Source of the DNA: Gelatoporia subvermispora B
Taxonomy: Eukaryota; Basidiomycota; Agaricomycetes; Polyporales; Gelatoporiaceae
Direction: 5' to 3'
Assembly: GCA_000320605.2 (NCBI GenBank)
Contig: KB445794.1
Location: forward strand, 973,837 to 1,037,836
Length of the DNA stretch: 64,000 nucleotides
Shown here: piece after piece, positions 1-15,029 of the stretch
Layout: each line of letters begins with the position of its first letter
How positions within the stretch are numbered: position 1 is the stretch's first letter
Made by a program: the position numbers and the translations under genes
Notes under the pieces: model-generated
What the model was told of the DNA's origin: nothing
The model's database searches: none
The model's input: the letters and a program-made list of their open reading frames with translations, nothing else

Positions 1-1079
1 GAGGGCACAGCCGGCTCATCGAGACGTTCATGAGCTGCAATGGCCTGCCGCGCGCTTTCGATGGTATCGTCGACGGTCCGGGAGATAAGGACGCGCACGC
101 TGTCGTACCACTGTATTGCAAATCCCAGAGGCCGGCGGAATGGATCGAGCATAGGTACACCCTACAGGCATGCATTAGCATCATCCTTGCACCAGCATCT
201 CGAGACTAACCTTACTGTCCAAGACACGCCAGCCACGTCTCGTGTAGTAGTTACGCAGAGCACGTGCGAGTGCTGTAACAGCGTCGCCGGAACGTTCAAA
301 GAGGGCGAAATAAAACTCGAGGAGGTCAATGGATACCGCAATACGAGGCTGCGTAGGAGATGTCGGAAACATCCCAGATGATATGAGAACGTGCGTGAGC
401 GGTGTGCAATGGCAATATGGGACATCGTGACTTTCATAATCTATGTGCGGGTAATGCGTGAACCTGCGAGGAGGACTGCACAAGGAAACTCACGATCCCA
501 GAACAACAGAGTAACATCCTGCTTCCTCTGAGCGCACTGCGGGCTGGAACAGCGGTGATCCGGCGTGAAACATGTCTTCACCGGCGTCCCCGAGCTACGC
601 TGCAAATATTGAAGTAATGGCTCCACGATCGAGGGCAAGAGAGCCTTCCATCGCGAATGCATGGAGACGACATCTGCGCGATGAGTCGTGCGCCGACGCT
701 TCCGTTCCGGTTCGAGAGTATCCGGCGGCGCCGACGTGTAGTCCGCGGGTTCTGGGGTAGACGTCACTGGTTCATCCAGAGCATGGAGGCCGTCGGAGGT
801 TGCTGAGGGTATGCTGGCAGTACCGGGATCATCCACGGAGGTGCCCATTGCCATCTCTACATCTTCAGGCATGGCAGAAGCGTCATCGCATGACTCTGAG
901 GGAATGACGGGGTTCTCAAGCTCTTCCAGGCGCTTTCGGAGCCTCTTGATCTCGAGGGAGCGAGCAGCATCGCGCACCACTGCTTTGTTCACATTGTTGA
1001 CATGCCTCTTTTTAGGACTATGAAAGAGGCGGCCCGCCCCGGGAATGAAGGGTTGTTGATCACGCAAAGACGGTGCCAT
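1..1079 (-). mobile_element. KDZ-family transposase (CxC1 cysteine cluster), 5' part, runs off left edge
   Basis: The model is complement(<1..161, 211..440, 494..1079), giving about 325 residues before the window ends. The introns (162-210 and 441-493) have GT/AG borders and keep frame. The N-terminus is basic with a short coiled coil (SLEIKRLRKRLEELENP). Next come a nuclear-localisation-like ERKRRRTTHR and then a cysteine cluster: CFTPDHRCSSPQC, followed after the first intron by PYCHC and SSGMFPTSP. SIDLLEFYFALFERSGDAV follows. This order is typical of the CxC1 region that precedes the catalytic domain of Kyakuja-Dileera-Zisupton DDE transposases. No stop or frameshift is seen, so the copy may be intact, but the catalytic core lies outside the window. 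An in-frame ATG at 1238 is an alternative start. The family call is strong; activity cannot be judged. Confidence 0.85.
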
Positions 1080-4000
1080 AGTCCCCGTCGGAGCAGAGTA
1101 GTACTGACACAAAGCAGAAGGAGGTCGAGCAAGACGTTGAGTACGTAGCACGACGCGTGCGTAGTACCGCGGGCGGACGCGCCGCGTCGGCGGCGAGGGG
1201 CGAGAATCCGGGCGAGAATCATCTCCAAGATGATACATACAATGAGTCCAGACACGAGGCGTAGTGAGATATGATCAGCACGATGTACCTGACCTGTCTA
1301 GGATGTCTCACTTCTATGAGAGCCCGGGAGGCCTCGCGGGGATGGAGCCTCAAAGGCCCTTGGCGCCCGATCACATTGGGAGCTTACTAGGTACATTACA
1401 TAAGCAGAAGATGTCCGGACTGAGGTGGTTTTGGTTGAAACGCCTCGTCGAGCGCTGGCAAGACCGTTGAAAATTAGAGAGATCAGCCGTTCTGCCAGTG
1501 GTGCAACTGCGGTTGAACTTTGTAAAACTCGTAGCCAGGGGGTACAATAGAGTAGTAGCACCCAGAGGGATTTACCTTCGCACACACGACTGATTTCGAG
1601 GCCACCGTATTCAGCAACTTGCACGCTTGCGGCACAATCCACGGGCGTCTCGCCTGATGACATCGACATTGGGGCCACACGTTCGGATTCAATTTTAGAC
1701 CATCTCTATTCACTCTACAGGCCTTGCATACAACAAATTTAATAACCTAGGTACTCTACAACTCATCTAGGAGCTCCAAAAAAGGGTTATTAGACGGTGT
1801 GACACTTTTCCGAAGTCGAGTTCATCGAGCTCAGGACGTGTGACACGCGAACTAAATGGGGTGTTCAGAGGGTCCGAGGACGCGTGACTGAACCTAAGGT
1901 CGAAATGGTACAGTAGGCGATGTTCCAACGACTGATCGCGACCCTCATCTTAGAGCTCTCCGACACAGTGATGAGACTCAGTGGACCTGTGTCAAGAACC
2001 AAGTCATCACTCAGGGGTGCTGCAAGATTAGACTATCCCGCGATTTACGTTACCATCGAACTAGAGCAAACCAATGTCCGAAAATAACTCAGTCAAAGTT
2101 GGCCTGTATGAGTCATCACCACTGTAATGTGTATTGTGCATTCCCGGTGCTTTCTAAAACCGTCAGCCACGTGCGACATTTAGGTGCGCTGACGTTGTCT
2201 CTTTTATGATAATTTTGAATGAGCTGGAAAACTCTCTATTAGCATATCACCTACGGTCAGCAACGCTTCGCATTTCGCGGGACGGTGTAAAAGTTCTAGC
2301 ACGCATTCACAATGCTAGGGCAGGAATGCCGAAGGGTGGGTATGACTGGCACGCTCGGAGTATGCCCGCCACGTCTCCCGCACAATTGAGTATCATCAGA
2401 TGCTGATGCGCCCAGTGAATAAAATACCGGGAGCCCCCGTAAAGATCATCTGCATTGCCCAGTAGCGGGTTGCAACACAGATAGGAAGCGGGACCGAGCC
2501 ATATATATTGGTCGCATTCACATCCCAGTCGCGAGCGGTGCGTTTACTGGGTTTACTCCCTATGCTGCGTATGGATTCCTCGACAGTGTCACGGACCAGT
2601 ATCGGGCGCACCTATGGCGCATTCTTGATAGGTGAGATAACAAGGAGGCTGTGGCCTTGTCGTGCTGGCTGAATATGGCACACAGGCATCATTATCTCCG
2701 TGGCGTAAGCACCAGACCCTGATTTACAAACGGGAGCTGCATTTGACTATCCTGCCCTTTTCAGGCTGTACGGCGTAACCGTCGTACAAACCTACGTATA
2801 CTTCAGACAAAGCGAACGCGATTCCACATGGCTGAAGCTAATGGTATGTGTGTTACATCCCTCCAGGACAATTGCACTTCTTACAATCCACACAGGTCTT
2901 ATTACTGTGGTAAACGACTGTATCGCAGCGAGAGATATGAGTGCATGCTGATTCACGATACAGGGTATTGGATACTCTGCACAAGGCTATGTTATGCCAG
3001 AGCTTGTATGAACTCGTGGTGCTTGAGTTCGGAAACCCACTGGCGATTACATCGCCTACTTGGTTTGTATCTTGTTTTGGACGTTCGCTTTACGCTCAAT
3101 CGTTGTGATATTGTAGGTCGTTCTGGGTGAGTGCCCTATGTTTATTTGACTGAGCCATATTTGACAGATACACACAGACGTCAATTCTCATTACGGTGGG
3201 CTCTGCACGTATCGTTGTTAGGCTCCCTGTATCCACACCTGAGTTTTAAGAGCACTATGGAGGTTATCGTTAGATGGTGCGTGGATCCCTTGAGGCCCTC
3301 CCAGAAGATAAATATGATGACTCACAACGATTCTCAACAGTCTGCTGTGTTACAGGCTCTATACCCGTAGGTTATTCTCGATAAATGCTTCTCTTGTCTT
3401 TGCCGAATGATGGCTTCAGTTAGCAATACATGGTGGATAGCGGTACCTATCGTGAGTGTTCTGAACATTATTCCCATTTTTCTATCATCCTCATTTTTGT
3501 CACCAGGCATTGTTTTCCTTCTCCCACTTCGGTAGGTTCGATCCCCGCGGTCTCACGAACGCGGTGTTGATGTGTCGTCTCGCTGGCATTTCTTGAAGTT
3601 GCAGTGCTAGGTATGTTGGACCTTTAGACAATGTCTGGCCTACTTTGACCATGCACTTCTCAGTCTATGTTGTGATCGAGGCACAGCGCGCGGCATTAGT
3701 CACTACCAATGTCAGCAACGTAAGCACGAACTCTTCCGGATATTATGACAGGATACACCATAATCATACCCTACGCAGCCCATCTTCTACTTTGCAGGAG
3801 CGTGCGGCTGTCTATCAGATATCTCTCTAGCGGCTTCTCAGACAATACTGCTAAGGAGGCTTCGAAGCGGGTTCGAGAAGTACGTGAAAGCCACTGTAAA
3901 CTATTCCGAGAGATTTGCTGATCGAAAAATGCGTTGTAGAACGGATCAAGTCGTGCGGACTATTGTGCTTTACTCAGTCAACACGTGCATTATCACTTGG

Positions 4001-5791
4001 TGAGGGGAAATGCTTCACAACTCAGTCGACTCTGATAAGCCCATCGCTTCATACACAGCCTGGTCACCATTCTGTGTGTTGTCACGGTGAGCCCAGTATA
4101 TTGGAAGTGAGCATATTGCTGAGTTTATGTCTAGTACTCGGCCTCTCCGGTCAACAACCAGTTCACATGGTTATCGCTATACCATCAGCTCGGGACATGT
4201 ACGTTGTGTATGATTTGCCATCGGTTTTCGACCATAACGAGGTCTTATAGTGCTGTTCAATGCGCTGCTCGCCACATACAATACAAGGCAGGAGCTACGC
4301 GAAGCTATCCACGGAACGGGCGATCTCATAACTATACCGCTGTCAAGTCTGGCGGGCGGGAGGTTCGCCGCTGACCATAGTTTTGACAATGTGCGTGTAC
4401 AATCAGTCAGTTGATAAGTGTTTCTGATATCAGCGTTATATACAGTTTGTTGTGAGTCCGTCGGCACGGACTGAGCAGGACTCCCTTGGACATGATCAGG
4501 GTGTCTTCTCTGACACAAAAAACGTACCTTTGGTCTCTGGAGAGCTTCGCCACGTTTGACCGATGTGCACTGTCAAATCGACAATGAGAGCATGTAAATC
4601 CTCTCTCATTCCCCAGAATCCCGCGACAGTGGCCAAGCTAATTATCTTAGTATTAGTGTGGATTTCGATAGCTCGAGTGTTGCACCTTACGTCTCTTTAC
4701 ATCTTCGTCGGTGAAATAAAGCTGCTGCTGAGCTCAAACAGTTTGAAGGATGGGAAGAGCCATATAACTCCTGTAACCCACCTATCACGGGCCGTCTTTC
4801 GGCAAGTAACAGTGATCTCGACGCTCGTCGAAGCCTAAGGCAGCAACGTCCGTCGTCAACGCTCGGGAGGTCGGAATTGTTCCAACCACGTGACATTAGC
4901 GCTAAACGTTGGCGGCTTGGTCTTACACAAGGACAGTTCTTGACCTCCATCGATCCCGAATCTCGCCACCATATCGTCAACGCCACGCGCAAGACCGACT
5001 TGCGGACATTGACTATGTGTCCTCTGGCGCAAGGTCGTCTTTGAGCCAGAGTCGATTTCGCCCTGGATACTGGCTTCTCTGCTATATCCGAGCTTCACCC
5101 GGACTACATCGAGATCTTTCACACACGGTATTCTTCTTCCATCCCGACAAAGGCTGTTTCTACTTTGTTTGATGATCACAGGATTTTTAACCCTTCTTAG
5201 TCAGTATTATGCCATGTAAAGACGCATCTACACTGGCACCAAGATTATCCGCTATTGTCTAAGCTGTCGTCACGATCGCTGATGCGCAGGACCAGTGCAA
5301 TCTCTCCTCGACAGCTGCAAGGTTTCCGTATTATTAGATTACGAATGGTTGTCAAGTCAGAAAAGAAGCAAGGGACTATACCGTGACCGTTTCTGAGTCC
5401 AAGGCGACCATCAACGCGCTCTAGTGTTTCTCAGAACTTCTATATATTGCTCCTGTAAAGATAACATGCAAACGTTCCCTCTGATCAATCCACTTCTGTG
5501 CAACAATGGGCCTGCGTTCATAATTGCTCGGACGTCGTCGTTACCTCACTGGTCCTGCACAATTACTGGTTGCACAGCCTGTTCTGAGTGCTCGTCGCTG
5601 CCAGTCTTTGAGAAGTTCACGTTGCTAGGATTAAGGTGGGCGACAATTCCAAAGAGGTTGGAGAGAGGAAACAATTGGATAACATACCTGTGGTGTTACA
5701 GGTTGCGTCCTCTGCGCGTATAAAATGCCTCTCTTCGACGGTTTAGACCCTGGGGATCGCTCGTAACTCAAGGTGCACCCAGTTCATACAG
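1080..5791. other. Gene-poor block, no supportable gene
   Basis: About 4.7 kb in which all reading frames are short (about 126 codons at most) and none resembles a known family. Base composition is flatter than in the genes. No long terminal repeats or terminal inverted repeats were found by eye, but distant or diverged copies would be missed. The block lies upstream of the KDZ transposase, so it may be decayed transposon sequence. The stretch 4820-5180 has two adjacent frames with protein-like composition and may be a gene remnant (see findings). Confidence 0.5.
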
Positions 5792-7266
5792 ATGGCAAAC
5801 AAAAGGTCCAGGGAACAGAAATCTCGGAGATCGGGCTCCGGGATTGCACCGGTTGTTCAGCAGGTAAAGATTCATTTGCGCTGATAATCTGTCATTGAAC
5901 TCTAATACAATTTCGGGTCTAGCGTCGTTGGCAAGATGGTAGCTCGACGTCTTCCGCGCCGTTTGGTACGGCTGCAGGTGTTCAACCGAATTCTGCAGCA
6001 GAGCTGTTCCCTCTGCCACCGAATCTTATGCGGGATATTGCTGCAGCTCCTGGGTACATTCAAGGTTCGTGTCATATTCCCTTCACGGTATTCGACCGAG
6101 GAGTTGAACACATGGAACTTGGTAGAGCCAACTGGAGGGACGTACTCCCCGACGGATTTCGCTCCTGCGATGCAGCATCCCGAGGCTCAGGGTCAAGTCA
6201 ACTTCATGGTTCCGTTCCGGCCAGACGCTGCGCTGCAGCAGGCGGAACAAGCACTACCTCAGGTCGATACTTACGGGACAGTATACAATGATCCTGTGGC
6301 CACCAATCCCTCTGCAGTCATGCAAGGACTGGATCGATTTGCTCAATGGAACGAGGATGCGATGCGACCTTCTCCAAGTGCGCACACTTGGCCGCAGAAC
6401 GAGACCCGACAAGGAAACTGGGCGGGATATCATCCAAGCGCTTACGACTCACATGCGACCTTGTCTACCGTGCAACCCCCGAGACATGTCTCACGGTTTG
6501 ACGCTGTGGACAACCAGTCCTTGAGCCACGAGCAGCAGGGTTTCTTTCCCCCAGCACCAGCATCCAGTGGTTCGCTCCAGCAGTCTGTCGTCCCTGTCCT
6601 GCACCAGTATCTGGAGTCCATCGCAGAAGAATCGAGCGCCATGAAGATCGAGTCGCCTGCCCCTCCCGATGTTCTCCAGTCTCCGCCTCCGCCGCCCTCT
6701 GACGGTCACGAGCAGTCCGTCGATGTCGGTGCTAGTTCTGAGGCTATACCAGCACTACAAAAACAAGACCCGGGAGCCTTCCACCAGCGTGTATTGGAAC
6801 CTTCACGCTCTGTCCCTCCTGCACCGTCCAGACCGATATCGCGGGCTCAACGATACAGCCCGTATAGCGACGCCTCCTCATCGACTATGAGGACTCACGT
6901 TGACGAGGCGCGCGGTACTCATTCACCTGCTCCTCAGGAGGCTGTGCAGGGCATGGGTGGAGCCGTCACTATCCACAGTGGCCTGGGCACAAACGCAATC
7001 CGGAACCCTGGCCCGATGGTCCTGTACCATGACGACGAAGACATCACGATCACTGTGCATGTCCGGGGACGGCGCTCCGGTCTGAGGTACCAGACCACCG
7101 TATGGACCCAAAGCATTCCTCTTCCTGCTGGAAATGGGGTGGCAGAGAACATCCCGAGAAACGGTAAGCCATACAGCTAGCTGTACTCATTCTAGACTCC
7201 ATTAATATGTACGACTCCGTAGGTTTCCCTCCGTCGATGCCTTCCCCTGCACCTGGGCAGCATTAA
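5792..7266 (+). CDS. Pro/Gln/Ser-rich protein of unknown function
   Basis: The model is join(5792..5863, 5923..6064, 6126..7163, 7223..7266), 431 aa; all four exons join in frame. The start is the first ATG giving a continuous frame (MANKRSREQKSRRSGSG, a basic, possibly nuclear-targeting N-terminus). The middle is low complexity, rich in Pro, Ser, Gln and His (for example DVLQSPPPPPSDG). The only part that looks folded is near the C-terminus, about residues 370-410: MVLYHDDEDITITVHVRGRR followed by SGLRYQTTVWTQ, with alternating hydrophobic residues suggesting beta strands. A polyadenylation-type AATAAA lies at 7303. I recognise no family. Composition would suit a regulatory or scaffold protein, but that is a guess. 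Confidence 0.7.
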
Positions 7267-7976
7267 ATGCGGTGGTCCCCCACATATCCAACACCTTCCT
7301 TTAATAAAGTCAAAGGTCGTTCATGATTCAACACATTCGTTCTTACAACGTCGAATTGATTACCACGCACGCATGCATCACTACTAGCTGATAATTACTA
7401 GCCTCTGCCGGTCATGCTAGCCACACCCCACTCATAAACCGAAAAAACCTACGGGTCGTTCCTAGATGACACGGCGCGGTATCACGCTCACGAATTCGTT
7501 CATGATTGTCACAACTTCCTTCCATTGTCGCACTGCTGTCTACTTGCTTTTCCAAGACAAGCAATATATTTTCATTCCTGTATTTTCACTTCATTGTGCG
7601 CAGAATTTTTAATAAATGCTGCTAAGTTGAATCCAGTGAATCCAAATCACCGTAACCACCACTGTCAATTGCAGTGATGGCGTTCACTTGAACGAAGGCC
7701 GCGGTTGCAGCACGACAAGTGCCTCTGTCCATGCATATAGTTATTTTCAGATACTCTACCGACGACCAAGAGACAAGTACAGTAATGAGGGGTATGCGTT
7801 GATAGAAAGCTGCACAAATGAATAGCGTAGATAGGCCCGACTAACCGCGCACAGCAAAGAGTCCGATGCTCACACGCGCGCACGTCGCGCGCGCAGCCGA
7901 TGTCTCGTCAAGCGACGCACGACAGGGAAGAGGAAGAAGTGGAACTAGGAGATACAGCTGAAGGAGAGACTCTGGA
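7267..7976. other. Convergent intergenic region
   Basis: This lies between the stop of the Pro/Gln-rich gene and the stop of the AP180-type gene on the other strand. AATAAA at 7303-7308 probably serves the upstream gene. Frames here are short and resemble no known protein. The long plus-strand frame starting at 7900 is the antisense shadow of the Gln-rich tail of the AP180-type gene. Confidence 0.5.
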
Positions 7977-10900
7977 TCAAATCAACGAGGCCGTGCCGTT
8001 CTGCTGCTGCTGCTGCTGTTTTGACGGGTCTGCACCCGCACCTGGGCCAGATCCGAACAGGTTCGCACCGAAGGACGACGACGGCTGGAACGACGGCAGA
8101 CCCGTCGGCGTGTTCCCGAGCGCACCGGGCTGCGAACCCATGAACGACGGCGCGTTTCCGAGCCCACCCGACACACCGCCACTCCCCGCGGAGGGCAGCG
8201 CGAACATGGTCGCCCTGAACGGGTTCCCGGTGCCCGCCAAACCCGTCGCTTGCGGCCTCAGGCCCGAGCCCAGCCCGCCTCCGCTCAGCCCGCCAAACCC
8301 GCCGGTCTGCTGTGCACCGTTCGGTTGCGGCTGCGGGGATTCGCTGGGAGACTGCGGGATAGGCGGGAGGGACTCGAGGAGCGCGGCACCGAACGAGGAG
8401 GACGGCTTGAACGGCTTGATGCCCGCGAAGCCCGTCGTCTGCGGCATGAGCGAGCCCGAGGGGATCGGCACATTGAGCGACGGTGCACCAGACGTGCTCA
8501 ATGTGCTCGAGAGCGCGCTCGCGCCCGTCGGCTGGCTCGACAGCGAGGAGAAGAGGGTGTCGGAAAAGATAGAGGTCGAGGTGCCCGTGGGCGAGCTCGG
8601 CTGTGCTGAGGAACCGAACCCGCCCGTCGACCCGTTGGGCTTGTTGAAGGAGAACGAGGAAGCGACGTTGGCCATGGTGGACTGGCCCGCTGGCGAGCTG
8701 AAGGCGTTGAAGCCCGTGGCTTGTGGTGCCAAGCCAGAGGACGACGGTTGCTGCTGCTGTTGCTGACCGGGCTGCGTTGAGATCGGTCCGTTCTGACCGC
8801 CTGCTGCAAGCTGAAACAATGTCGGCGGCTTCGGTACGGGAGGCGCAGGTGTAACCGGCACGCCAAACGGATTCCTTGATCCCGTCTGGTGTGTTTTGAC
8901 AAATTGGGCCTCCGGCGGGCCTGATGATGCCGTTGATGACGGTGCGCTGAGCGGCGCGGTCGAGGGTCGTTGCGGGCCCTGGCTGCCGGGAACGGCGAAG
9001 GGCTGCGCCGCCGCGGGCGAAGCGATGGAAGGGAACGCCGACGACGCCTGCCCAGGCGTTGAGTTCAGAAAGCCGAACGGCGGGGCGCCCGTGGGCGACG
9101 TCTGCAGTTGCTGCCCGAACATCGAGTGCTGCGGTTGGCTTGACTGATCCTGGGCCTGGTAGGACGGGAATGGATTCATGTTAGAAGATTGCGGCTGCTG
9201 CTGGGGTTGCTGCTGCACTTGTGCCGGGAACGGATTCGAGCCAGGTTGTTGTTGTGTCGGCCCGCCAAGGCCGAATGGAGACATCCCAGTCTGCTGGGGC
9301 GCGAACATGCTCTGACGGAACGGATTGGCACCTGTCGCTTGCGGCTGCAAGAAACCTGTTGGCTGAGCCTGCAGGAAAGGCTGTTGGAATGGCCCTGCTT
9401 GTTGAGGTGGAGGCTGCTGGCCAAAGGGATTGGTGGAAGTAGGCTGAGGGGGGATCTGGAAGGAGGTCTGCTGGGGCATGACAAACCCAGTTGGTTGCAT
9501 CTGAAGCTGGGCTTGAGCGAAGGACGGAGCTCCGAAAGGAGCACCCTGTTGCTGCATCTGTGCGAACGGATTGTGTTGAGCTTGCTGCTGGAAGTATGTT
9601 GATGTGGGACTGAACACAGCCCCGTAAGTGTCGAGTCAAGACAAGAGTATGAACACTCACCTTCCAGTCTGCGGGTTAAACATGGTTTGCTGCTCTTGCT
9701 CAATAGAAGTGAAGAAGTCGATCAGCGCTTGGCCTCCGGGGGTCTTTGCAGCGTTGTCTTGTAGAGGAGGCTCCGCAGCCTGGGACGTAGATGGCTTTGA
9801 CGCTTCTAGAAGGAGAAGTGTATGAGTACGTGTATGGTGTCACGTCATATCCACGCTAATTGACGCGCCTTTGTCTGGCGGCTTCGATGTACCAGCCTTG
9901 ACTCCAAGCTTCACATTCCTATCGGCAGCTTCCTTATTCGTCTTGTACTCGATCCGGTTCTGCTCAAAGTTGGGATCGTTGAGGTACTCTTCCAGCGACC
10001 CTGCGAGAGAGACGGGTGCCTAATCCACCAAACAATTCACTCGCGGCACTCTGCGCGGATGCAGATAACTCACGTGGCGCAGATTAGGGATAGGAACGTT
10101 TAGTAGGTTTTGGAGCTTCTTTGCCACGCCGAGGTACTCGACCACCCGTTCCGTCTCCTTGCAGAAATGACGGTAGATCCCGAGCGCTTCTTCTGCATCA
10201 ATATGTGACATCTCGAAGTAATGCTCTGCGAGTGGCTTCAGCGGCAGCTTGCGATTGAAATGTTTTACAACGCACCAAGCACGTTGATGACACCCTCATT
10301 GAGAGCTTGGAACAGAATAAGCAAGTCCTTCACAAGCATCCGCAACGCCGTGATGTTGAGCTCATCTTCTAGATCATCGAGGTAGAACTGGCGGCCAATC
10401 TGTGAGATGCGCAACCGGACAGACTTTATGCATACGCACTCGGCATTCACATAATGCATCAATCATCTTTTGCACGATCTTCGTCTCCCGCAGCAGACCC
10501 TTCTCGACGGTCATGACCCTCAGCTTGCGCCCAGCAATGGTTTTGCTTCGTGAAACGGAACTCGCTGCCGCCGAAGTCGGGAGTGTCTTTCCACGCTTCC
10601 GTGTCGAGGACTGCTGCTCTACCCTGTCTTCATCGACAGCCGCTGAGTTGCGCAAATCCCGGTTGTTCTCTGACTGCACTCGGATAGCGTCATGTTTGAG
10701 GTCGCGGTATGAGCGAATGCGGGTGTCGAGGTATGTGGAATAGTTTTGGAGACTCTGCGGAGTATTGTACCCTGTGACAAATAGTTCAGTGTGTGCGAAC
10801 AAGGGGGACGGGGGATCGGCGCACCTTCCCAATTCCCCGCCGAGACGTTCCGCAACTTCAGCACATCCGACGACGAGAGGTACTGCAACACATTGTCCGT

Positions 10901-11222
10901 GGCGCCATTGCGTATAATGGTGTGCAGCACGATCAGGGCCTTGAACACGACCTATTGATGACGCCATTGCGTCGGTGGCGGGTTGGCAAGGAGAGAAACG
11001 AGACAACGTACAATCACATTGGGTTCGCGGAAACGGGGGGCCAAGGCCTTGCACACATCGTGGACTGCGCCATCTTCTGACCACGTTGCAGCGATTATCG
11101 GGTCGAGATACTGCTGCCGTCAGACCAGACGACTGCGTCTCGGGGGCCGGACTCACTTTGGCCTTCGGCGGGGCGGCTTTGGGCTTGCAGGCGAGCTTCA
11201 CGGTCTTCTCGAAGCTGGTCAT
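7977..11222 (-). CDS. AP180/YAP1801-type clathrin adaptor (ANTH domain)
   Basis: The model is complement(7977..9609, 9661..9805, 9869..10019, 10074..10225, 10276..10399, 10440..10771, 10825..10951, 11012..11110, 11157..11222), 942 aa. Residues 1 to about 345 form an ANTH domain, opening with MTSFEKTVKLACKPKAAPPK, the basic patch that binds PI(4,5)P2 in this family. FKALIVLHTIIRNG and FYLDDLEDELN are further hallmarks. A fungal-type charged insert sits in exon 4. The tail is disordered and Gln-rich, with seven NPF motifs (EH-domain ligands) and six LxxQxTG motifs. Known role: an endocytic adaptor linking membrane, clathrin and cargo at the plasma membrane. Intron 9806-9868 needs a GC donor to keep frame, and intron 10400-10439 is only 40 nt. 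The polyQ tail is encoded by a CAG run at about 8002-8020. Confidence 0.92.
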
Positions 11223-12644
11223 AGCGATGAGGGTGTTGAGAAAAAGAAACTAAGGAAAGGAATGGGTATATCAGAGGAAGAGTGGACGTCGTCGGTGAGG
11301 CCGTCCCTGGCCAGGTGTGCCAAGTGCTTGCAGCTGCTGGCTCCCTCTGTCGACGACCCAGCCCGGCAACGGCCGACACACATGGCAACAGCAGACAACA
11401 TCCTTCCTCTTCTCCATCTCCTCCATCACTCGTTTTATGGTCCATCTACGTTGATCTGTCTGAAATGTTCTAGCACAGCTTCTGAATGTGCACTCTGGGA
11501 CACCACATCACGATATGCCAACCGAGCCGGAAGGAGTCTCGCGGCAAGTCAAGCTTCACATCTGAGCGGCCGCAGCGTAATCACCGCTTGGGACTTCGCA
11601 GCGATTCTTTCCTGAATCCTTGTTCAATGTTCTCGAGGGCGGAGCGCTGAGCCCCAAAGCATCTTATATCCCTCGGGCACTCTATGTTATATACGTACGA
11701 ATGCTGCACGCAGGCTAGGGCGCCATGAGGACCGATCGCGAGGATTCGAGATCATTTGAGCGAAGGGATCAAATGTCGTCTGTTTGCTGGACAAGAAAAT
11801 GTTGCGATCTTCTCTTCCCACATCAAGTAGATTTCATACCGCCTTCCAGTACCACGCAATGCGCATTGCTAATATTGAACGTCTCGCTATGGATCCTTGC
11901 ACTCCGAGCCAACCATCTGCATTAGTATACCTCGGGGTTCCGTGTAAATTACAATTAGCCACCACGACACATGTTGGCACTATCATGGCCGGTACACTTC
12001 ATCATTGTTACATTATACGTTCCTGTCTCGAGATTCCATTTCTTTCCTCCGAGATGCGGCACTTGCCTTCACATGTAAATCAGCTGGTGACTGCGTGCGT
12101 GCATAATTGACAGTCGGCGCCCGAGAACCTTTGCCGGAGATTCCATTCGCTGGCTGCTTGCCGAAACGGAATGCAAGGCATTCCGAGCATGTCAAAACCA
12201 CATCCAGGGCACTGGACCACAATTCATGGTGCATGAGCCTATCAAGAGACGTTGTAAGGCTTTCCTGTATAAAGTCCGAAGGTGATCCTGTAGCAAATGC
12301 TACATCCCGAGCCGGAGGAGGAGCAGGAGGTGTCTGTTAGATTCCGTGAGAAACAGCTGCCGAGGATGCCGTTCGCGGGACTGCTGTATCCTCGGCGGTT
12401 GCACTGCAGCTCTGCGCTTTACCTTCAACCATACGTTTCTCCTGCCTGCAACGGAGGGACCTGCCCGACGGCCAGATAGTGGCCAGCGCATCCCACAAAC
12501 TACTCACCAGATGCTCATGAGTCCACCGGCATAATCTCGAGGCTTTCCCATACCCGTACACCATTCCATCACAAGTCCTTCACCAGTTACGCCAAGCAGC
12601 GGCAGTACGCCTTGGCGAGCTATATAAATCGCGGGTTCCCAGTA
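11223..12644. other. Divergent intergenic region (AP180-type gene / GH47), with a TATA box
   Basis: About 1.4 kb upstream of both genes. No protein-like frame of any length was recognised. A TATA element (TATATAAATC) at 12621-12630 lies 24 nt before the preferred GH47 start. No other signal was identified. Confidence 0.5.
12621..12630 (+). promoter_or_regulatory. TATA box of the GH47 gene
   Basis: TATATAAATC lies just upstream of the GH47 coding region. It argues against the upstream in-frame ATG at 12612, which would precede the TATA box, and favours ATG 12645 or 12663. Confidence 0.55.

Positions 12645-15029
<2,385 letters not shown>

Noticed and set aside
3525..3560. tRNA-like segment with GGTTCGATCCCCG
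   Set aside because: It resembles a tRNA T-arm, but the stem does not pair well and no cloverleaf can be drawn from the preceding 70 bases.
7900..8766. 288-codon plus-strand frame rich in Gly, Asp, Cys and Pro
   Set aside because: It lies antisense to the Gln/Pro/Ser-rich tail of the AP180-type gene; the polyCys run is the antisense of polyGln. A shadow frame.
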